A DNA stretch of 64,000 nt from NCBI RefSeq assembly GCF_000613845.1, contig NZ_BAJT01000015.1, positions 1 through 64,000 on the forward strand, written 5' to 3'. Each line of letters starts with the position of its first letter. The stretch's first letter is position 1. This document shows positions 20,841 through 29,947 of this stretch, in pieces. Both the position numbers and the translations under genes were made by a program. The DNA is from Asaia astilbis JCM 15831 (GTDB lineage Bacteria > Pseudomonadota > Alphaproteobacteria > Acetobacterales > Acetobacteraceae). A model generated the notes under the pieces. The model saw only the letters and a list, made by a program, of their open reading frames with translations, was not told where the DNA came from and did not search any database.

Positions 20841-22082
20841 CCGTCATGGAAGAGAGGAGCAACATCGATTTCAGCGTGAAGCTTCCGGCGCCCACAATCC
20901 GGTCGCCCTCATGCAGCGCACCGACCACGAGAGCACTCTCCTCATTCTGCTCATCGAGCTTTACCTCGACGGGCATGAAATGAGTCGCATCACGCTGCAG
21001 AAAGACCAGCTTCTTGCCATCGACTTCCTGAAGCGCTGCCTGGGGCACAACCAGACCTGTTTTTCCGGCACCGGTTTGAAAGACAGCATCGAGCATCATG
21101 CCGGGCCTGATGAAGCCGGGCGGCTTCTTCAGCGTACAGACCACGCGCACCAGCCTGTGGCCGGATCGGCAAGGCCCGCCACCGTATCGACATGGGCAGA
21201 AATCGCAGGGGCGTGATCCTGCCCTGCTGCGTGAAAGACAGCTCCGGCACCCGGGACAAGACGGGCAGCATCCTCCGCAGAGAGATCGGCGACGAGCCAA
21301 AGCCGGGAGAGATCGACCACCGTCACGAGATTATCGCCCGCCGTGATGTCAGCGGCGACAGAGGTACGGATCGCCTGCACGATCCCGTTGACCGGGCTGA
21401 TCAGATCGGAGGCTTCATCCTGCACGATACGCTCGGTGACAGATGTGAACTCTTCGGTCTGACGATGTTCGAGCGTCTCCAGATCGGCCTGACGGGCTGT
21501 CACCTGCCCCCGTTGCTGTTGCAGCACCATGCGCCGGCGCTCGAGCTCACCTGTGGAGACGGCACTCCCGACGAGCGCAAGACCCCGTTTATAAAGCAAC
21601 TCCGCTTCTGTCTCGCCTGCTCGCGCTGACGCCAGAGCGGCCTCGACCTGCTGACGTTGCAGATGAAGTTCGTGCAGGGAATGATCCGTATAAGAGATGA
21701 GCGCCTGCCCCAGTGTAACCGGCTGCCCGGGCGTCACATGCACCGCCGTGACCTTGCCGCTACCGGCTGAGTGGATGTCGATCACGCGGCTGGTATCGGC
21801 ATCGACACGGGCCATAGCCGGAACCAGATGAAACAACACGCCCTGTTTCAAAGGCAGAACAGCGAACTGCTCATTGCGCTGGGCCTCTTGCGACAGCTCA
21901 AGAGGCTGCACGCCGTTGGGCGCCGCCTGTGCAGGTGGCGCGCCGACTGAAGATGCCCCGGTCGATGTTCCAGCTGGCGACGCCCAGACCGATGCACCAG
22001 AGAAGAAGAATGCTGTCGCAAGAAGCAGGGCAGCACGACGCCCTGATTCCACACCCCATCCCGGACAGAAAGTGACCCTCAT
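20833..22082 (-). CDS. RND efflux periplasmic adaptor (one frameshift)
   Basis: The membrane-fusion protein bridging the RND pump to an outer-membrane channel, about 413 residues. ATG at 22082 has AAAGG upstream. The N-terminus contains a signal-like hydrophobic stretch (ALLLATAFFFSGASVWA). A lipoyl/barrel-sandwich half (GKVTAVHVTPGQPV), a coiled-coil hairpin and the second lipoyl half (LISPVNGIV) follow. The frame breaks at about 21156: ...GLADPATG continues as LVRVVCTLKKPPGFIRPGM, repaired by one added base. It lies directly after the CsoR-type regulator and before the pump in one operon. Confidence 0.85.
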
Positions 22083-22096
22083 CGCCCGCACCTTTG

Positions 22097-22363
22097 TCAG
22101 AGATATTTCACAAGACGTTCGAATTCCTGCACGGCATCATCCCGGCTAATCCCGCCATCGGCCATCGCTTCGACGATGCAATGCTCGACGTGATCCCGTA
22201 TCAGGCTCCGCTTCGCGTTGCGCAGCGTGTTTTCGACAGCCTGAATCTGCTGCGCCAGATCGGCGCAGCTTCGATCGGCGTCGATCATCTCGAGAATACT
22301 CTCGAGATGACCACGGGCCTGCCTGAGACGAAGAGAAATCTGTTTATGCTGCTGCGCGCTCAT
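22097..22363 (-). CDS. CsoR/RcnR-family metal-sensing repressor
   Basis: An 88-residue all-helical repressor that leaves DNA on binding metal. The likely ligands are Cys33, His58 and Cys62 (C-x24-H-x3-C), the triad of Cu(I)-sensing CsoR and also of the Ni(II) sensor InrS. It lacks the His pattern of RcnR (His60/His64 with Cys35). It begins the operon regulator-adaptor-pump, with 14 bases to the adaptor start. A 29-base operator-like palindrome ends four bases before its start codon. Self-repression of the efflux operon is inferred. Confidence 0.88.
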   Translation of the reverse strand: MSAQQHKQISLRLRQARGHLESILEMIDADRSCADLAQQIQAVENTLRNAKRSLIRDHVEHCIVEAMADGGISRDDAVQEFERLVKYL

Positions 22364-22367
22364 GCAG

Positions 22368-22396
22368 TCCCTATACTAGGGGGGAGGGTATAGGGA
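22368..22396 (-). promoter_or_regulatory. Probable operator for the CsoR-type repressor
   Basis: A perfect 9-bp inverted repeat, TCCCTATAC and GTATAGGGA, flanks an 11-base spacer holding six consecutive G on the plus strand. A G/C tract between AT-rich half-sites is characteristic of CsoR/RcnR/FrmR operators. The gene-proximal arm (AGGGA in the mRNA) also looks like the ribosome binding site of the regulator gene, so bound repressor and initiation share the same bases. Confidence 0.75.
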
Positions 22397-22436
22397 AGGC
22401 TTTTATGAGCTCTCTTCTGCCCGCAGGATCTTCCGA

Positions 22437-23138
22437 TCAGGGAGCCGTCTCGACAACCACAATCTCGGAATCGTCATGTGCCGTCAGGATGAGGTCCCCT
22501 TCGTCCCGCAAGGCCACCCCATCTCGTGGATTCAGGACAATGCCTCCCAGCTCGATGGCGCCAGAAGCGAGGACGGCATAGCCGGACCAGCCCGGCGCCA
22601 ATGCCCAGGTAACGGTTTCGCCCCGCTTGATCGTGGCTGCCTTGACCCGAGCCGATGCATTGATCCTGAGCGCGTCTTCATCGCCTTCCATCCCCGATGC
22701 CAGCGTCACAAGGCGGTTGTCCCGCGCTTCGACCGGGAAGGGTCGCGTCCCCCAGGACGGCGCATGACCCCGGCGATCCGGCATGATCCAGATCTGGAAG
22801 AGCGTCGTCACGTCGGATTCCTGATTCGCCTCGCTGTGAACGATGCCACTTCCGGCTGACATGACCTGAACCTGACCTGCCTCGGTGCGCCCCTCATTGC
22901 CGAGCGAGTCTTTATGGGTGATGGCCCCCTGACGCACATAGGTGATGATTTCCATGTCCCGATGCGGATGGGCCGGAAAGCCGCTATCTGGCGCGATCTC
23001 GTCGTCATTCCAGACACGCAGCGCGCCCCACCCCATACGCTCGGCGTCATGATACCCGCCGAATGAAAAATGATGGGTAGCCTTGAGCCAGCCGTGATCG
23101 GCATGGCCCAGAGAAGCAAAAACGCGATGGTCGATCAT
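22437..23138 (-). CDS. Pirin family protein (bicupin, YhhW type)
   Basis: A 233-residue bicupin. The N-terminal cupin has the metal ligands His57, His59, His101 and Glu103 (HPHRD and VHSE), exactly the set known from E. coli YhhW, which has quercetin 2,3-dioxygenase activity in vitro. Physiological role is usually unclear. It is divergent from a LysR regulator with 91 bases between start codons. That pairing is common for pirins and suggests the regulator controls it. Intact and normal length. Confidence 0.9.
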   Translation of the reverse strand: MIDHRVFASLGHADHGWLKATHHFSFGGYHDAERMGWGALRVWNDDEIAPDSGFPAHPHRDMEIITYVRQGAITHKDSLGNEGRTEAGQVQVMSAGSGIVHSEANQESDVTTLFQIWIMPDRRGHAPSWGTRPFPVEARDNRLVTLASGMEGDEDALRINASARVKAATIKRGETVTWALAPGWSGYAVLASGAIELGGIVLNPRDGVALRDEGDLILTAHDDSEIVVVETAP

Positions 23139-23229
23139 GAGTTACTTTTCCTTTCCGCTATGCTGCGACAATAGGAACCCTTCCCTCAGTTAAGATATAG
23201 AAAGTATGGCAATTGATCGGTTCCGATAA

Positions 23230-24171
23230 ATGACAACACGCCTGCCCGATTTCGAGGCTCTCGCCATCTTTGCCCGTATCGTGGAACTGGGATCTTTCAG
23301 CGCTGCGGCGCGTGCCCTTGGTCTTTCAAGGCCGACCGTCTCGAAAGCGATCGCGCGCCTTGAACAGAGCACTGGCACTTTTGTCTTCAACCGGACCTCG
23401 CGCCAGCTCGCCCTGACCGAAACAGGACACCGCATTCTCGCGAATGCCGTCCGGCTTCTGGGCGAGGGTGAAGCTGCTGAGGCTGAGCTGAGAAAGGCCG
23501 TACTCCATCCCCACGGGTTACTCAGGATCACGGCGCCAATTTCGTTCGGCCTCAACCACGTAGCACCGCTCCTACCGGATTTTCTGACCCGTTTCCCCGA
23601 TATCTCGCTTTCCATGACCTATACCGACGATCAGCTCGATCTGATTGCCGGGGGCTTTGACATAGCGATCAGGATCGCCACCCACGCCTCGTCTTCGCTG
23701 CGTGGCTTGCGCCTGTGCCGTATCCCGCTGCTTCTGGTTGCTACACCCTTCTACCTCGATCAGCACGGACGTCCCGCGCATCCGAGAGAACTCAAGCAGC
23801 ATCAGGGCTTTCTTTACACAAGCACGCAGGGCGGCAATTTCTGGCGTGTGAGCCACGAGGATGACATGCTCCAGATCGAGCCCCCCAAACCGCGCTTCAG
23901 CGGCAATAATGCCGAAGCGTTCCTGCCCTCACTTCTGGCCGGGCATGGCATCGGCCTGTTTCCCGAATTCATGATCTCGACCGATTTACGAGCAGGAAGG
24001 CTTGAGCAGGTCCTGCCCCAATGGCAGTTCCCCGACACGGAGCTCTGCCTGCTGACGCCCCCGGGCCGGTCGCACCCGGCACGCGTTGCTACCTTTCTCG
24101 ATCAGATTGGCGAAGCGCTTCGTCTCACACCGTGGCGGCATTCTGAAGACACGCACCAAAAAGGAGGGTGA
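23230..24171 (+). CDS. LysR-family transcriptional regulator
   Basis: A 313-residue regulator. It has an N-terminal winged helix-turn-helix (FSAAARALGLSRPTVSKAIARLEQ, residues about 22-45) and a periplasmic-binding-protein-like effector domain with LLRITAPISFG and a late LLAGHGIGLFP. The pattern fits the CrgA/DmlR-like subgroup. It is divergent from the pirin gene and probably controls the shared 91-base region. A small TCGGTTCCGA palindrome (23217-23226) lies just before its start. The effector is unknown. Confidence 0.9.
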   Translation: MTTRLPDFEALAIFARIVELGSFSAAARALGLSRPTVSKAIARLEQSTGTFVFNRTSRQLALTETGHRILANAVRLLGEGEAAEAELRKAVLHPHGLLRITAPISFGLNHVAPLLPDFLTRFPDISLSMTYTDDQLDLIAGGFDIAIRIATHASSSLRGLRLCRIPLLLVATPFYLDQHGRPAHPRELKQHQGFLYTSTQGGNFWRVSHEDDMLQIEPPKPRFSGNNAEAFLPSLLAGHGIGLFPEFMISTDLRAGRLEQVLPQWQFPDTELCLLTPPGRSHPARVATFLDQIGEALRLTPWRHSEDTHQKGG

Positions 24172-24237
24172 TTTTCTTCACCTTCAAGTGCTATTTCATG
24201 ATCAATAAAAATTCTGCAGAACAGAGAGAAAAAAGAT

Positions 24238-24672
24238 ATGCCCGCTCAACAGAAGGGAGAAATGTCGCCAAGTTTTGTGCTCACGCGGCGCATTGCAATG
24301 CTTCGAAAAAGTCAGGGACTTAGTCAGCAGCAACTTGCCGACTCTCTGGGTGTCTCACGCTCTGCTGTTGCTTTTTGGGAAACAGGGCGTGTCGGTAGTT
24401 TGCGTAAATACATTCCCAAGCTTGCCGCTCTGTTTGAAGTCTCGACCGAAGCCTTTCTGACCGGCATGATCGAGGAAGAAATTCCGGCAGTTCTGACGCC
24501 TGACGAAAACGATCTTCTTCGTCTTTACCGTCTGCTGGACCCAGAGCTGAAACTGACAGCGCAGAAATGGATGGAGCGTCAGGTGCACAAACAGGCTCTT
24601 GCCAGAAAGCAGGAAGCCCTGCGGGCTGCCTCGTCTACCCCATCCGAGGACAGTCAGGGGACACTCCCCTGA
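24238..24672 (+). CDS. XRE-family helix-turn-helix regulator
   Basis: A 144-residue protein with an XRE/Cro-type DNA-binding domain near the start (LRKSQGLSQQQLADSLGVSR and then AVAFWETGR, residues about 22-52). A helical tail contains a short basic region (HKQALARKQEA). It resembles small stand-alone regulators with no known ligand domain. It is convergent with cobM, whose stop lies 14 bases away. An alternative start at 24262 is possible. Targets are unknown; nothing ties it to the cob genes except position. Confidence 0.82.
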   Translation: MPAQQKGEMSPSFVLTRRIAMLRKSQGLSQQQLADSLGVSRSAVAFWETGRVGSLRKYIPKLAALFEVSTEAFLTGMIEEEIPAVLTPDENDLLRLYRLLDPELKLTAQKWMERQVHKQALARKQEALRAASSTPSEDSQGTLP

Positions 24673-24673
24673 C
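24653..24673. terminator. Hairpin overlapping the XRE gene stop, between convergent genes
   Basis: A 9-bp perfect stem (GTCAGGGGA with TCCCCTGAC) and a three-base loop covers the last codons and stop of the XRE gene. It could end transcription from either side, but no strong T tract follows. Confidence 0.4.
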
Positions 24674-24685
24674 ATTTCTGACGAT

Positions 24686-25468
24686 TTAGATAATCTCCTT
24701 CAGAGAGGTTTCATCCCGTCCCCTAAAGCGTCTTTGATAGTGCGCATCATAAAGAGCGCTCTCGCGGACCATTTCCGGATTGAGTGCCTTGCCAACGAGA
24801 ATCAGCGCAGTCCGCGTTTCAGGCGCGTCTTTCATGACCGCGACGATGTCGCCCAGCTTTGCCTCCACGCACCGCTCATCCGGCCAGCTGGCACGGGCAA
24901 CCACCGCGCTCGGGCAGGAGGCCCCATAAAACGGCACCAATCGCGTCACGACCTCCTCAAGCCTGTGAATGGCAAGATGGATGGCAAGTGTAGCGCCTGT
25001 CGCGGCAAAGGCCTCCAGCGTCTCTGCCTCAGGCATAGCCGAAGCCCGTCCGGAAAGACGTGTCAGAACGAGGCTTTGCACAATTCCGGGCACGGTCAGC
25101 TCGCGCCCGAGAAGGGAAGCTGCCGCCGCATAAGCCGGCACACCCGGCGTGAGCGTGTAAGGAATGCCGTGTTTCTCAAGCCGCGCCACCTGCTCGGCAA
25201 CAGCGCTATAGAGAGAGAGATCTCCTGAATGCAGCCTCGCAACATCGAGGCCATCGCGATGGGCCTCGACGCAGAGAGCCTCGATTTCGTCCAGACAAAG
25301 CGGCGCCGTATCCACTAGCCGGGTCTGCGCCCCGCAAAACCCCAGAATTTCGGAGGGAATGATCGATCCGGCATAGAGGCAGAGCGGGACCTTCGCGAGA
25401 AGGTCGCGACCTCGCAGGGTCATGAGGTCTGCTGCCCCCGGCCCGGCTCCTATGAAATGCACGGTCAT
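24686..25468 (-). CDS. cobM: Precorrin-4 C11-methyltransferase CobM
   Basis: Transfers a methyl group from S-adenosylmethionine to C11 of precorrin-4 in aerobic cobalamin synthesis. The 260-residue protein starts [18 protein letters not shown] (tetrapyrrole methylase N-terminal motif). It contains YAGSIIP and [15 protein letters not shown], specific to the CobM/CbiF branch. Its start overlaps the cobE stop by four bases, so it is the last gene of cobL-cobE-cobM. It is intact. Confidence 0.92.
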   Translation of the reverse strand: MTVHFIGAGPGAADLMTLRGRDLLAKVPLCLYAGSIIPSEILGFCGAQTRLVDTAPLCLDEIEALCVEAHRDGLDVARLHSGDLSLYSAVAEQVARLEKHGIPYTLTPGVPAYAAAASLLGRELTVPGIVQSLVLTRLSGRASAMPEAETLEAFAATGATLAIHLAIHRLEEVVTRLVPFYGASCPSAVVARASWPDERCVEAKLGDIVAVMKDAPETRTALILVGKALNPEMVRESALYDAHYQRRFRGRDETSLKEII

Positions 25469-25848
25469 GGTGTCAGCGCCTCTTCATCGATCGACGCAAA
25501 CGCGCATGTCACGCCTACTCCGGCAAGCCGGGCACCCAAAAGACGCGCATTCGGCCCCAAAGCGGCCAAAGCACAACCCTCTGCAATTGACCCAAAACCT
25601 GTTGCGATACGCGCAACCTCGGAATGGGTCAGGCAACGTGGCTGCACGGAGGCGAGAGCCAGAAGATCCACGACGGTGATGGGAAGGGCGAAGAACTGCG
25701 AAACCCCCAACATCGCCGCATGATGCTGTCTGAACGCAGGCACTGCCAATCCCTGAGGAGCCCCCCAAAGGGCAATCGCCTGCTCGACAACCGAGATCAT
25801 CGCCTCTGGAGAGGCATTAAGCATACAGCCCAACCCTGCGATCAACAC
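25465..25848 (-). CDS. cobE: Cobalamin biosynthesis protein CobE
   Basis: A 127-residue protein of the CobE/CbiG C-terminal type, starting [15 protein letters not shown] with the family's GxGC-x-x-A start and ending in a [16 protein letters not shown] segment. Its exact chemical role in the aerobic route is not settled. It is tightly placed between cobL and cobM, with overlapping start and stop on both sides, indicating translational coupling. Confidence 0.85.
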   Translation of the reverse strand: MLIAGLGCMLNASPEAMISVVEQAIALWGAPQGLAVPAFRQHHAAMLGVSQFFALPITVVDLLALASVQPRCLTHSEVARIATGFGSIAEGCALAALGPNARLLGARLAGVGVTCAFASIDEEALTP

Positions 25849-27079
25849 GGCCTGACTCCCCGATACTGCGTCACAGTCATCGCAGGCCTAAACCCAAACA
25901 CATCACCTATCGGCCCCAGACGCTCCAAACTGATGCGCGATAGCGCACCCCCCCACTCTTTGAAAGCCTGAAAGAGCCTCTGCTCGCCCTCAAGCGTGAC
26001 GGCATTGGCGACCAGACAGCTCCGGGCTTCAATGCCGACCATCCCAGATCGAGCACGCCAGGCACCCCAACACCGCCCCCCACAAAGACAGCATCGGGCA
26101 CCGGCAAACCGGGCAACGGGCAAGGAAGAGCGTGCTGTTCCACGTGAAGCTCAGGCACGCCCAGGTGTTCCGCGTTGCGCAGAATACGGGACACGCGTTC
26201 CGGCGCGCGTTCGACGGCGAAACAACGATTGGCCGGATGGCGCAGCATCCACTCGATCCCGACCGAGCCCGAGCCTGCCCCCAGATCCCACAAAATCTGT
26301 CCCGGGTACGGCCCGAGAGCCGAGAGAGTGACAGCCCGTATCTCCTGCTTGGTCAGTTGCCCGTCATGCTCGAAAAGCCGGTCAGGTAACCCGCTGCTTA
26401 GAGAAAGAAGCTCCGCTTCTGGCCCGGCAACGACCTCAACGCCGATCATGTTCAACCGCGCCAGATTCTGGGGAATGGCATCGCAGGCGCGTAATGTCCG
26501 CACACACTCGCGAGGCCCATCGAGGGCCTCAAGCAGATGAAGAACACTGTGCCCGCATCCCTGTGCTGTCAGCCAGCTGGCGAGTTGGGCGGGAGTCGCC
26601 TCATCGGCTGAAAGCACGAGAAGCCGCGCGCCTCGCTGCAAAAGAGGTCTCAGACGAGCAATCGGACGCCCGCAAAGCGAAGCAATGCTGACCTCCTGAG
26701 CGGCCCACCCCAGACGCGAACAGGCAAGTGTGACGCACGAACGCGCAGGAAGGATCTCGAGCGCATCCCGGCCGAAATGCGCCACGAGCTGAGTACCCAC
26801 ACCGAAGCAGAAGGGGTCGCCGGAAGCCAAGACAACGGTCTTCTTCCCGGCGCAGGCTTCAAGTGCCTGCATCGATTGGGTGAAAGGCGAAGGCCAGGGC
26901 AGACATTGTGCATCGCTCTTTCCTTCGATCAGGGAGAGATGACGTGTGCCTCCCATGATATGATCGGCCTGGACGATAGCCCGTTGCGCCTGCCGCGAAA
27001 GCGCCTCAAATCCATCTTCACCAAGGCCGATGACGGTGAGCCAGGGTCCGGACTCTGACAGGGAAGCAAGAGAAGGCAA
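25842..27079 (-). CDS. cobL: Precorrin-6Y C5,15-methyltransferase (decarboxylating) CobL (one frameshift)
   Basis: A two-domain enzyme that methylates C5 and C15 and decarboxylates precorrin-6B. The N-terminal CbiE-like domain starts WLTVIGLGEDGFE and includes ASGDPFCFGVGT. The CbiT-like domain has DLGAGSGSVGIEWM (SAM binding). The frame breaks at about 26017: ALKPGAV continues as LVANAVTLEGEQRLFQAF, repaired by one added base (probably C). The start is uncertain: no ATG lies between the cobK start and the first motif, so TTG at 27079 is proposed, with no clear ribosome site. An ATG at 27160 would overlap the divergent cobK. Confidence 0.82.
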
Positions 27080-27082
27080 ACG

Positions 27083-27822
27083 ATGAAAATCCTGATCCTG
27101 GGGGGGACGAGCGAAGCACGCCAGCTTTGTCAGGCGCTGGAGTCTCTTCACCAGCATCATATCATTTTTTCACTGGCTGGGGTTACCAGCTCTGCGCTGC
27201 CCGTGCCCTGCAAGACACGGAGCGGCGGATTTGGAGGGGTGTCCGGACTGAGCACCTTTCTCCGGGCCGAGGCGATCGACGCGGTGATCGATGCCACCCA
27301 TCCTTTTGCCAGCCAAATGAGCCATCACGCCGTCGAGGCGCCCGACACTGCGACATTCCACTGCTGCGTCTCACGCGCCCGGCATGGCAGGCCCCAGCGG
27401 GAGCATCATGGCAGCATGTCTCGAACATGACCGATGTGTCAGAGGCTCTAGGCCCGACACCACACACTGTCTTTCTGAGCACGGGCCGCAAGGATCTCGC
27501 TCCCTTTTTCGACACACCGCATCGCTATGTGCTGCGCAGTATCGAGCGTCCATCAGGGAGCCTTCCCCCTCAGACAACGCTCATTCTGGCACGGGGTCCG
27601 TTTACCCTTGAGGACGAGACAAACCTTCTGCGCCATCATGGAATCACCTGTCTCGTTACGAAAAACGCAGGGGCTAAAGAGACCGCCGCCAAGCTGGACG
27701 CCGCCAACCAGCTGAACATTCCCGTCATCATGGTCGACCGCCCTACCCTGCCTGACGCACGAGAATGCCAGACAATCGATGCCGCTTTAGACTGGATTCA
27801 GGGGATACGACGCAGCGTGTAG
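27083..27822 (+). CDS. cobK: Precorrin-6A reductase CobK (one frameshift)
   Basis: NADPH-dependent reduction of precorrin-6A to 6B. The product is about 247 residues. It starts MKILILGGTSEARQLC and has GGFGGVSGL and VIDATHPFASQMS, both typical of CobK/CbiJ. The C-terminal half has FLSTGRKDLAPF and VTKNAGAKETAAKLDAA. The frame breaks at about 27340: ...SHHAVEA continues as RHCDIPLLRLTRPAWQ, repaired by one added base. It is the only cob gene on the plus strand. Its 3' end overlaps the convergent cobJ by 25 bases. Confidence 0.85.
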
Positions 27823-28559
27823 AACCAGGGCGGCCGCCCGGGCCGTTCGATCTGGCGGGTCTGGGCGCAGCCGATCAACACCAGCGTGCTCATATCGGCA
27901 CTCGCCCCCTCTGCCTGCGCCAAAACCGTGCTTTCGATCCGCTCACCCGGCCTGCCGATGGCGCGGGCGAATATCACCACCGTCTCCCCCGAAAGCACGT
28001 CACGCAGCACGGCGAACCCCCGATCCAGCTGGTCCGGGCGCGCCAGAGAGCGCGGATTATACAGGGCGATTACGAACCCGGCTTCAGCGGCTAGACGCAA
28101 TCGTTTTGCCAGAACGTCCCATGGCTTGAGATTATCCGAGAGCGAGATGACGCAAAAATCGCCTCCCAAAGGCGCGCCGATACGCGATGCTGCCGCCAGA
28201 ACCGCCGTCACACCGGGAAGGACCCGTATATCGATCTCCCGCCAAGAAGACGGCCCTTCCGAAACAGCCTCGAACACGGCACTCGCCATACCGAACACAC
28301 CGGCATCTCCACCGGAGACCACAACAGGGACACGCCCCTGCTGAGCCAGCGTCAGAGCGTGACGAGCCCGGTCGAGCTCTTCCCGGTTATCCGTCTCATG
28401 TGCGATAGCCGTTTTTGCAGCCCCAAGCGCAACGGCCCTTGCAACATAAGGACCGTAACCCAGAAGATCCGTTGCCTGCGTCAGAGCGAGACACGCTTCC
28501 TGCGTGATCTGCTCCCCGGAGCCCGGCCCCAGCCCGACGACATAGAGAAGTCCCGTCAT
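27798..28559 (-). CDS. cobJ: Precorrin-3B C17-methyltransferase CobJ
   Basis: Performs ring contraction and C17 methylation of precorrin-3B. The 253-residue protein starts LLYVVGLGPGSGEQIT and has LLGYGPYV, SGGDAGVFGMA and VIALYNPRS, all characteristic of the CobJ/CbiH family. Its start overlaps the cobI stop by four bases. Intact. Confidence 0.93.
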   Translation of the reverse strand: MTGLLYVVGLGPGSGEQITQEACLALTQATDLLGYGPYVARAVALGAAKTAIAHETDNREELDRARHALTLAQQGRVPVVVSGGDAGVFGMASAVFEAVSEGPSSWREIDIRVLPGVTAVLAAASRIGAPLGGDFCVISLSDNLKPWDVLAKRLRLAAEAGFVIALYNPRSLARPDQLDRGFAVLRDVLSGETVVIFARAIGRPGERIESTVLAQAEGASADMSTLVLIGCAQTRQIERPGRPPWFYTLRRIP

Positions 28560-29278
28560 CGCGCCCGGCGTCGCCCCGGCACGAGAATCATCGAGAAATA
28601 GGGCGCTTTCTCAGGCGCCTGACCGAGGGGCAGACAGACCTGTCCCGACTGGGTCCCGCGCTCGACATAGACCGCCTTGTCGTGGCGACCTGCACGCCGC
28701 AGTGCCGACTGAACCTTGGTGAAGTTGCGGCCCAGCTTCATGATGACATGAGCATCGCCCTTGCTCAGCCACGCGGCCAGGCTATCCTCATCGAGGGTCG
28801 CAGGCAGCACGCTCAGCACATCGTCGCCATGGACCATCGGCAGATGGGCCGCAGACCAGCACCCGCTCATGCCCGAGATACCCGGCACAATTTCGCAACG
28901 ATGTTTCGGGCTGAGCCGGTCGAAAAGATACATTGCCGAGCCATAGAGAAAGGGGTCACCCTCGCATAACAAGGCGACCTGTTCACCACAATCCAGCGCT
29001 TCGCCGAGGCGCTGGGCGCAGTCATCGTAGAAGGCCCCCATCTCCAGCAGATACCGGGGGTCCTCTACCGGCACACCTGTCGTGAAAGGGTAATCGAAGC
29101 GCAGTTCTTCGGCAGACGCCGGGATGTGGGCATCGGCGATCACACGCGCATGACCGGGGCGTCCGCATGCCGCAAACCAGGCCACACGATCGGCCTGTGA
29201 CAAAAGGCGGACGGCCTTGAGTGTCAGCAATTCGGGATCGCCCGGCCCCATGCCAAGAATTCGGCAGATACCGCTCAT
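28556..29278 (-). CDS. cobI: Precorrin-2 C20-methyltransferase CobI
   Basis: Methylates C20 of precorrin-2, the first committed step to cobalamin in this route. About 240 residues from ATG 29278, giving MSGICRILGMGPGDPELLTLKA. CEGDPFLYGSAMYLF and VPGISGMSGCWSAA match the CobI/CbiL branch. An in-frame start ten codons upstream would run further into cobH and is less likely. The start overlaps the cobH stop by four bases. Confidence 0.93.
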   Translation of the reverse strand: MSGICRILGMGPGDPELLTLKAVRLLSQADRVAWFAACGRPGHARVIADAHIPASAEELRFDYPFTTGVPVEDPRYLLEMGAFYDDCAQRLGEALDCGEQVALLCEGDPFLYGSAMYLFDRLSPKHRCEIVPGISGMSGCWSAAHLPMVHGDDVLSVLPATLDEDSLAAWLSKGDAHVIMKLGRNFTKVQSALRRAGRHDKAVYVERGTQSGQVCLPLGQAPEKAPYFSMILVPGRRRAR

Positions 29279-29910
29279 TCCGTCTCGCTTGCCAGCGCGT
29301 TCACGCAAGCAGCGGCCATGGCGCTACCGCCTAACCGACCGCGGACAATGGCCCAGGGAATGTCATCGAGAAGCGCCAGAGCCTCTTTCGATTCCGCGGC
29401 ACCAACAAAGCCGACCGGCATGCCGATGATCGCTGCAGGACGTTTGCCGCCGCGCTCAATCAATTCCAGCAGGCGAAAAAGAGCTGTCGGCGCGTTACCG
29501 ATGGCGACCAGAGCCCCCTCAAGCGTGTCACCCCAGAGATCGACCGCCGCGGCCGAGCGCGTATTGCCGATCGACGCCGCAACTTCCGGGGTGCGGGGAT
29601 CGCGCAGGGTGCAGATTACCTGATTATCTGCTGGCAGGCGCGCGCGTGTCACACCGCGCGCCACCATTTCCGCATCGCAAAAGACCGGTTTGCCTGCAAG
29701 AAGCGTGGCACGGGCAACGGAGACGAACCGAGGCGAGAAAGCCAGTGATCGCGTTACCTCGACCATACCGCAGGCATGGATGACCCGCACTGCGACGCGG
29801 GATTCATCAGGTGTGAAGCCCGAGAGATCGGCCTCGGCCCGAATGGTCGCAAAGGACTGCGCGTAAATTGTCGCCCCATCGCGAATGTAATCGTAGCTCC
29901 CCTCGGTCAT
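29275..29910 (-). CDS. cobH: Precorrin-8X methylmutase CobH
   Basis: Moves the C11 methyl group to C12, giving hydrogenobyrinate. The 211-residue protein has RVIHACGMVEV (the catalytic His lies in this motif), a VFCDAEMVARGV stretch and IIGMPVGFVGAAESKEAL, all family-defining. It follows cobG by 37 bases and overlaps cobI by four. Intact. Confidence 0.94.
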   Translation of the reverse strand: MTEGSYDYIRDGATIYAQSFATIRAEADLSGFTPDESRVAVRVIHACGMVEVTRSLAFSPRFVSVARATLLAGKPVFCDAEMVARGVTRARLPADNQVICTLRDPRTPEVAASIGNTRSAAAVDLWGDTLEGALVAIGNAPTALFRLLELIERGGKRPAAIIGMPVGFVGAAESKEALALLDDIPWAIVRGRLGGSAMAAACVNALASETE

Positions 29911-29947
29911 GGGCGATGCCTATCCTTCCTGTCACCTCAGGCCCTTT

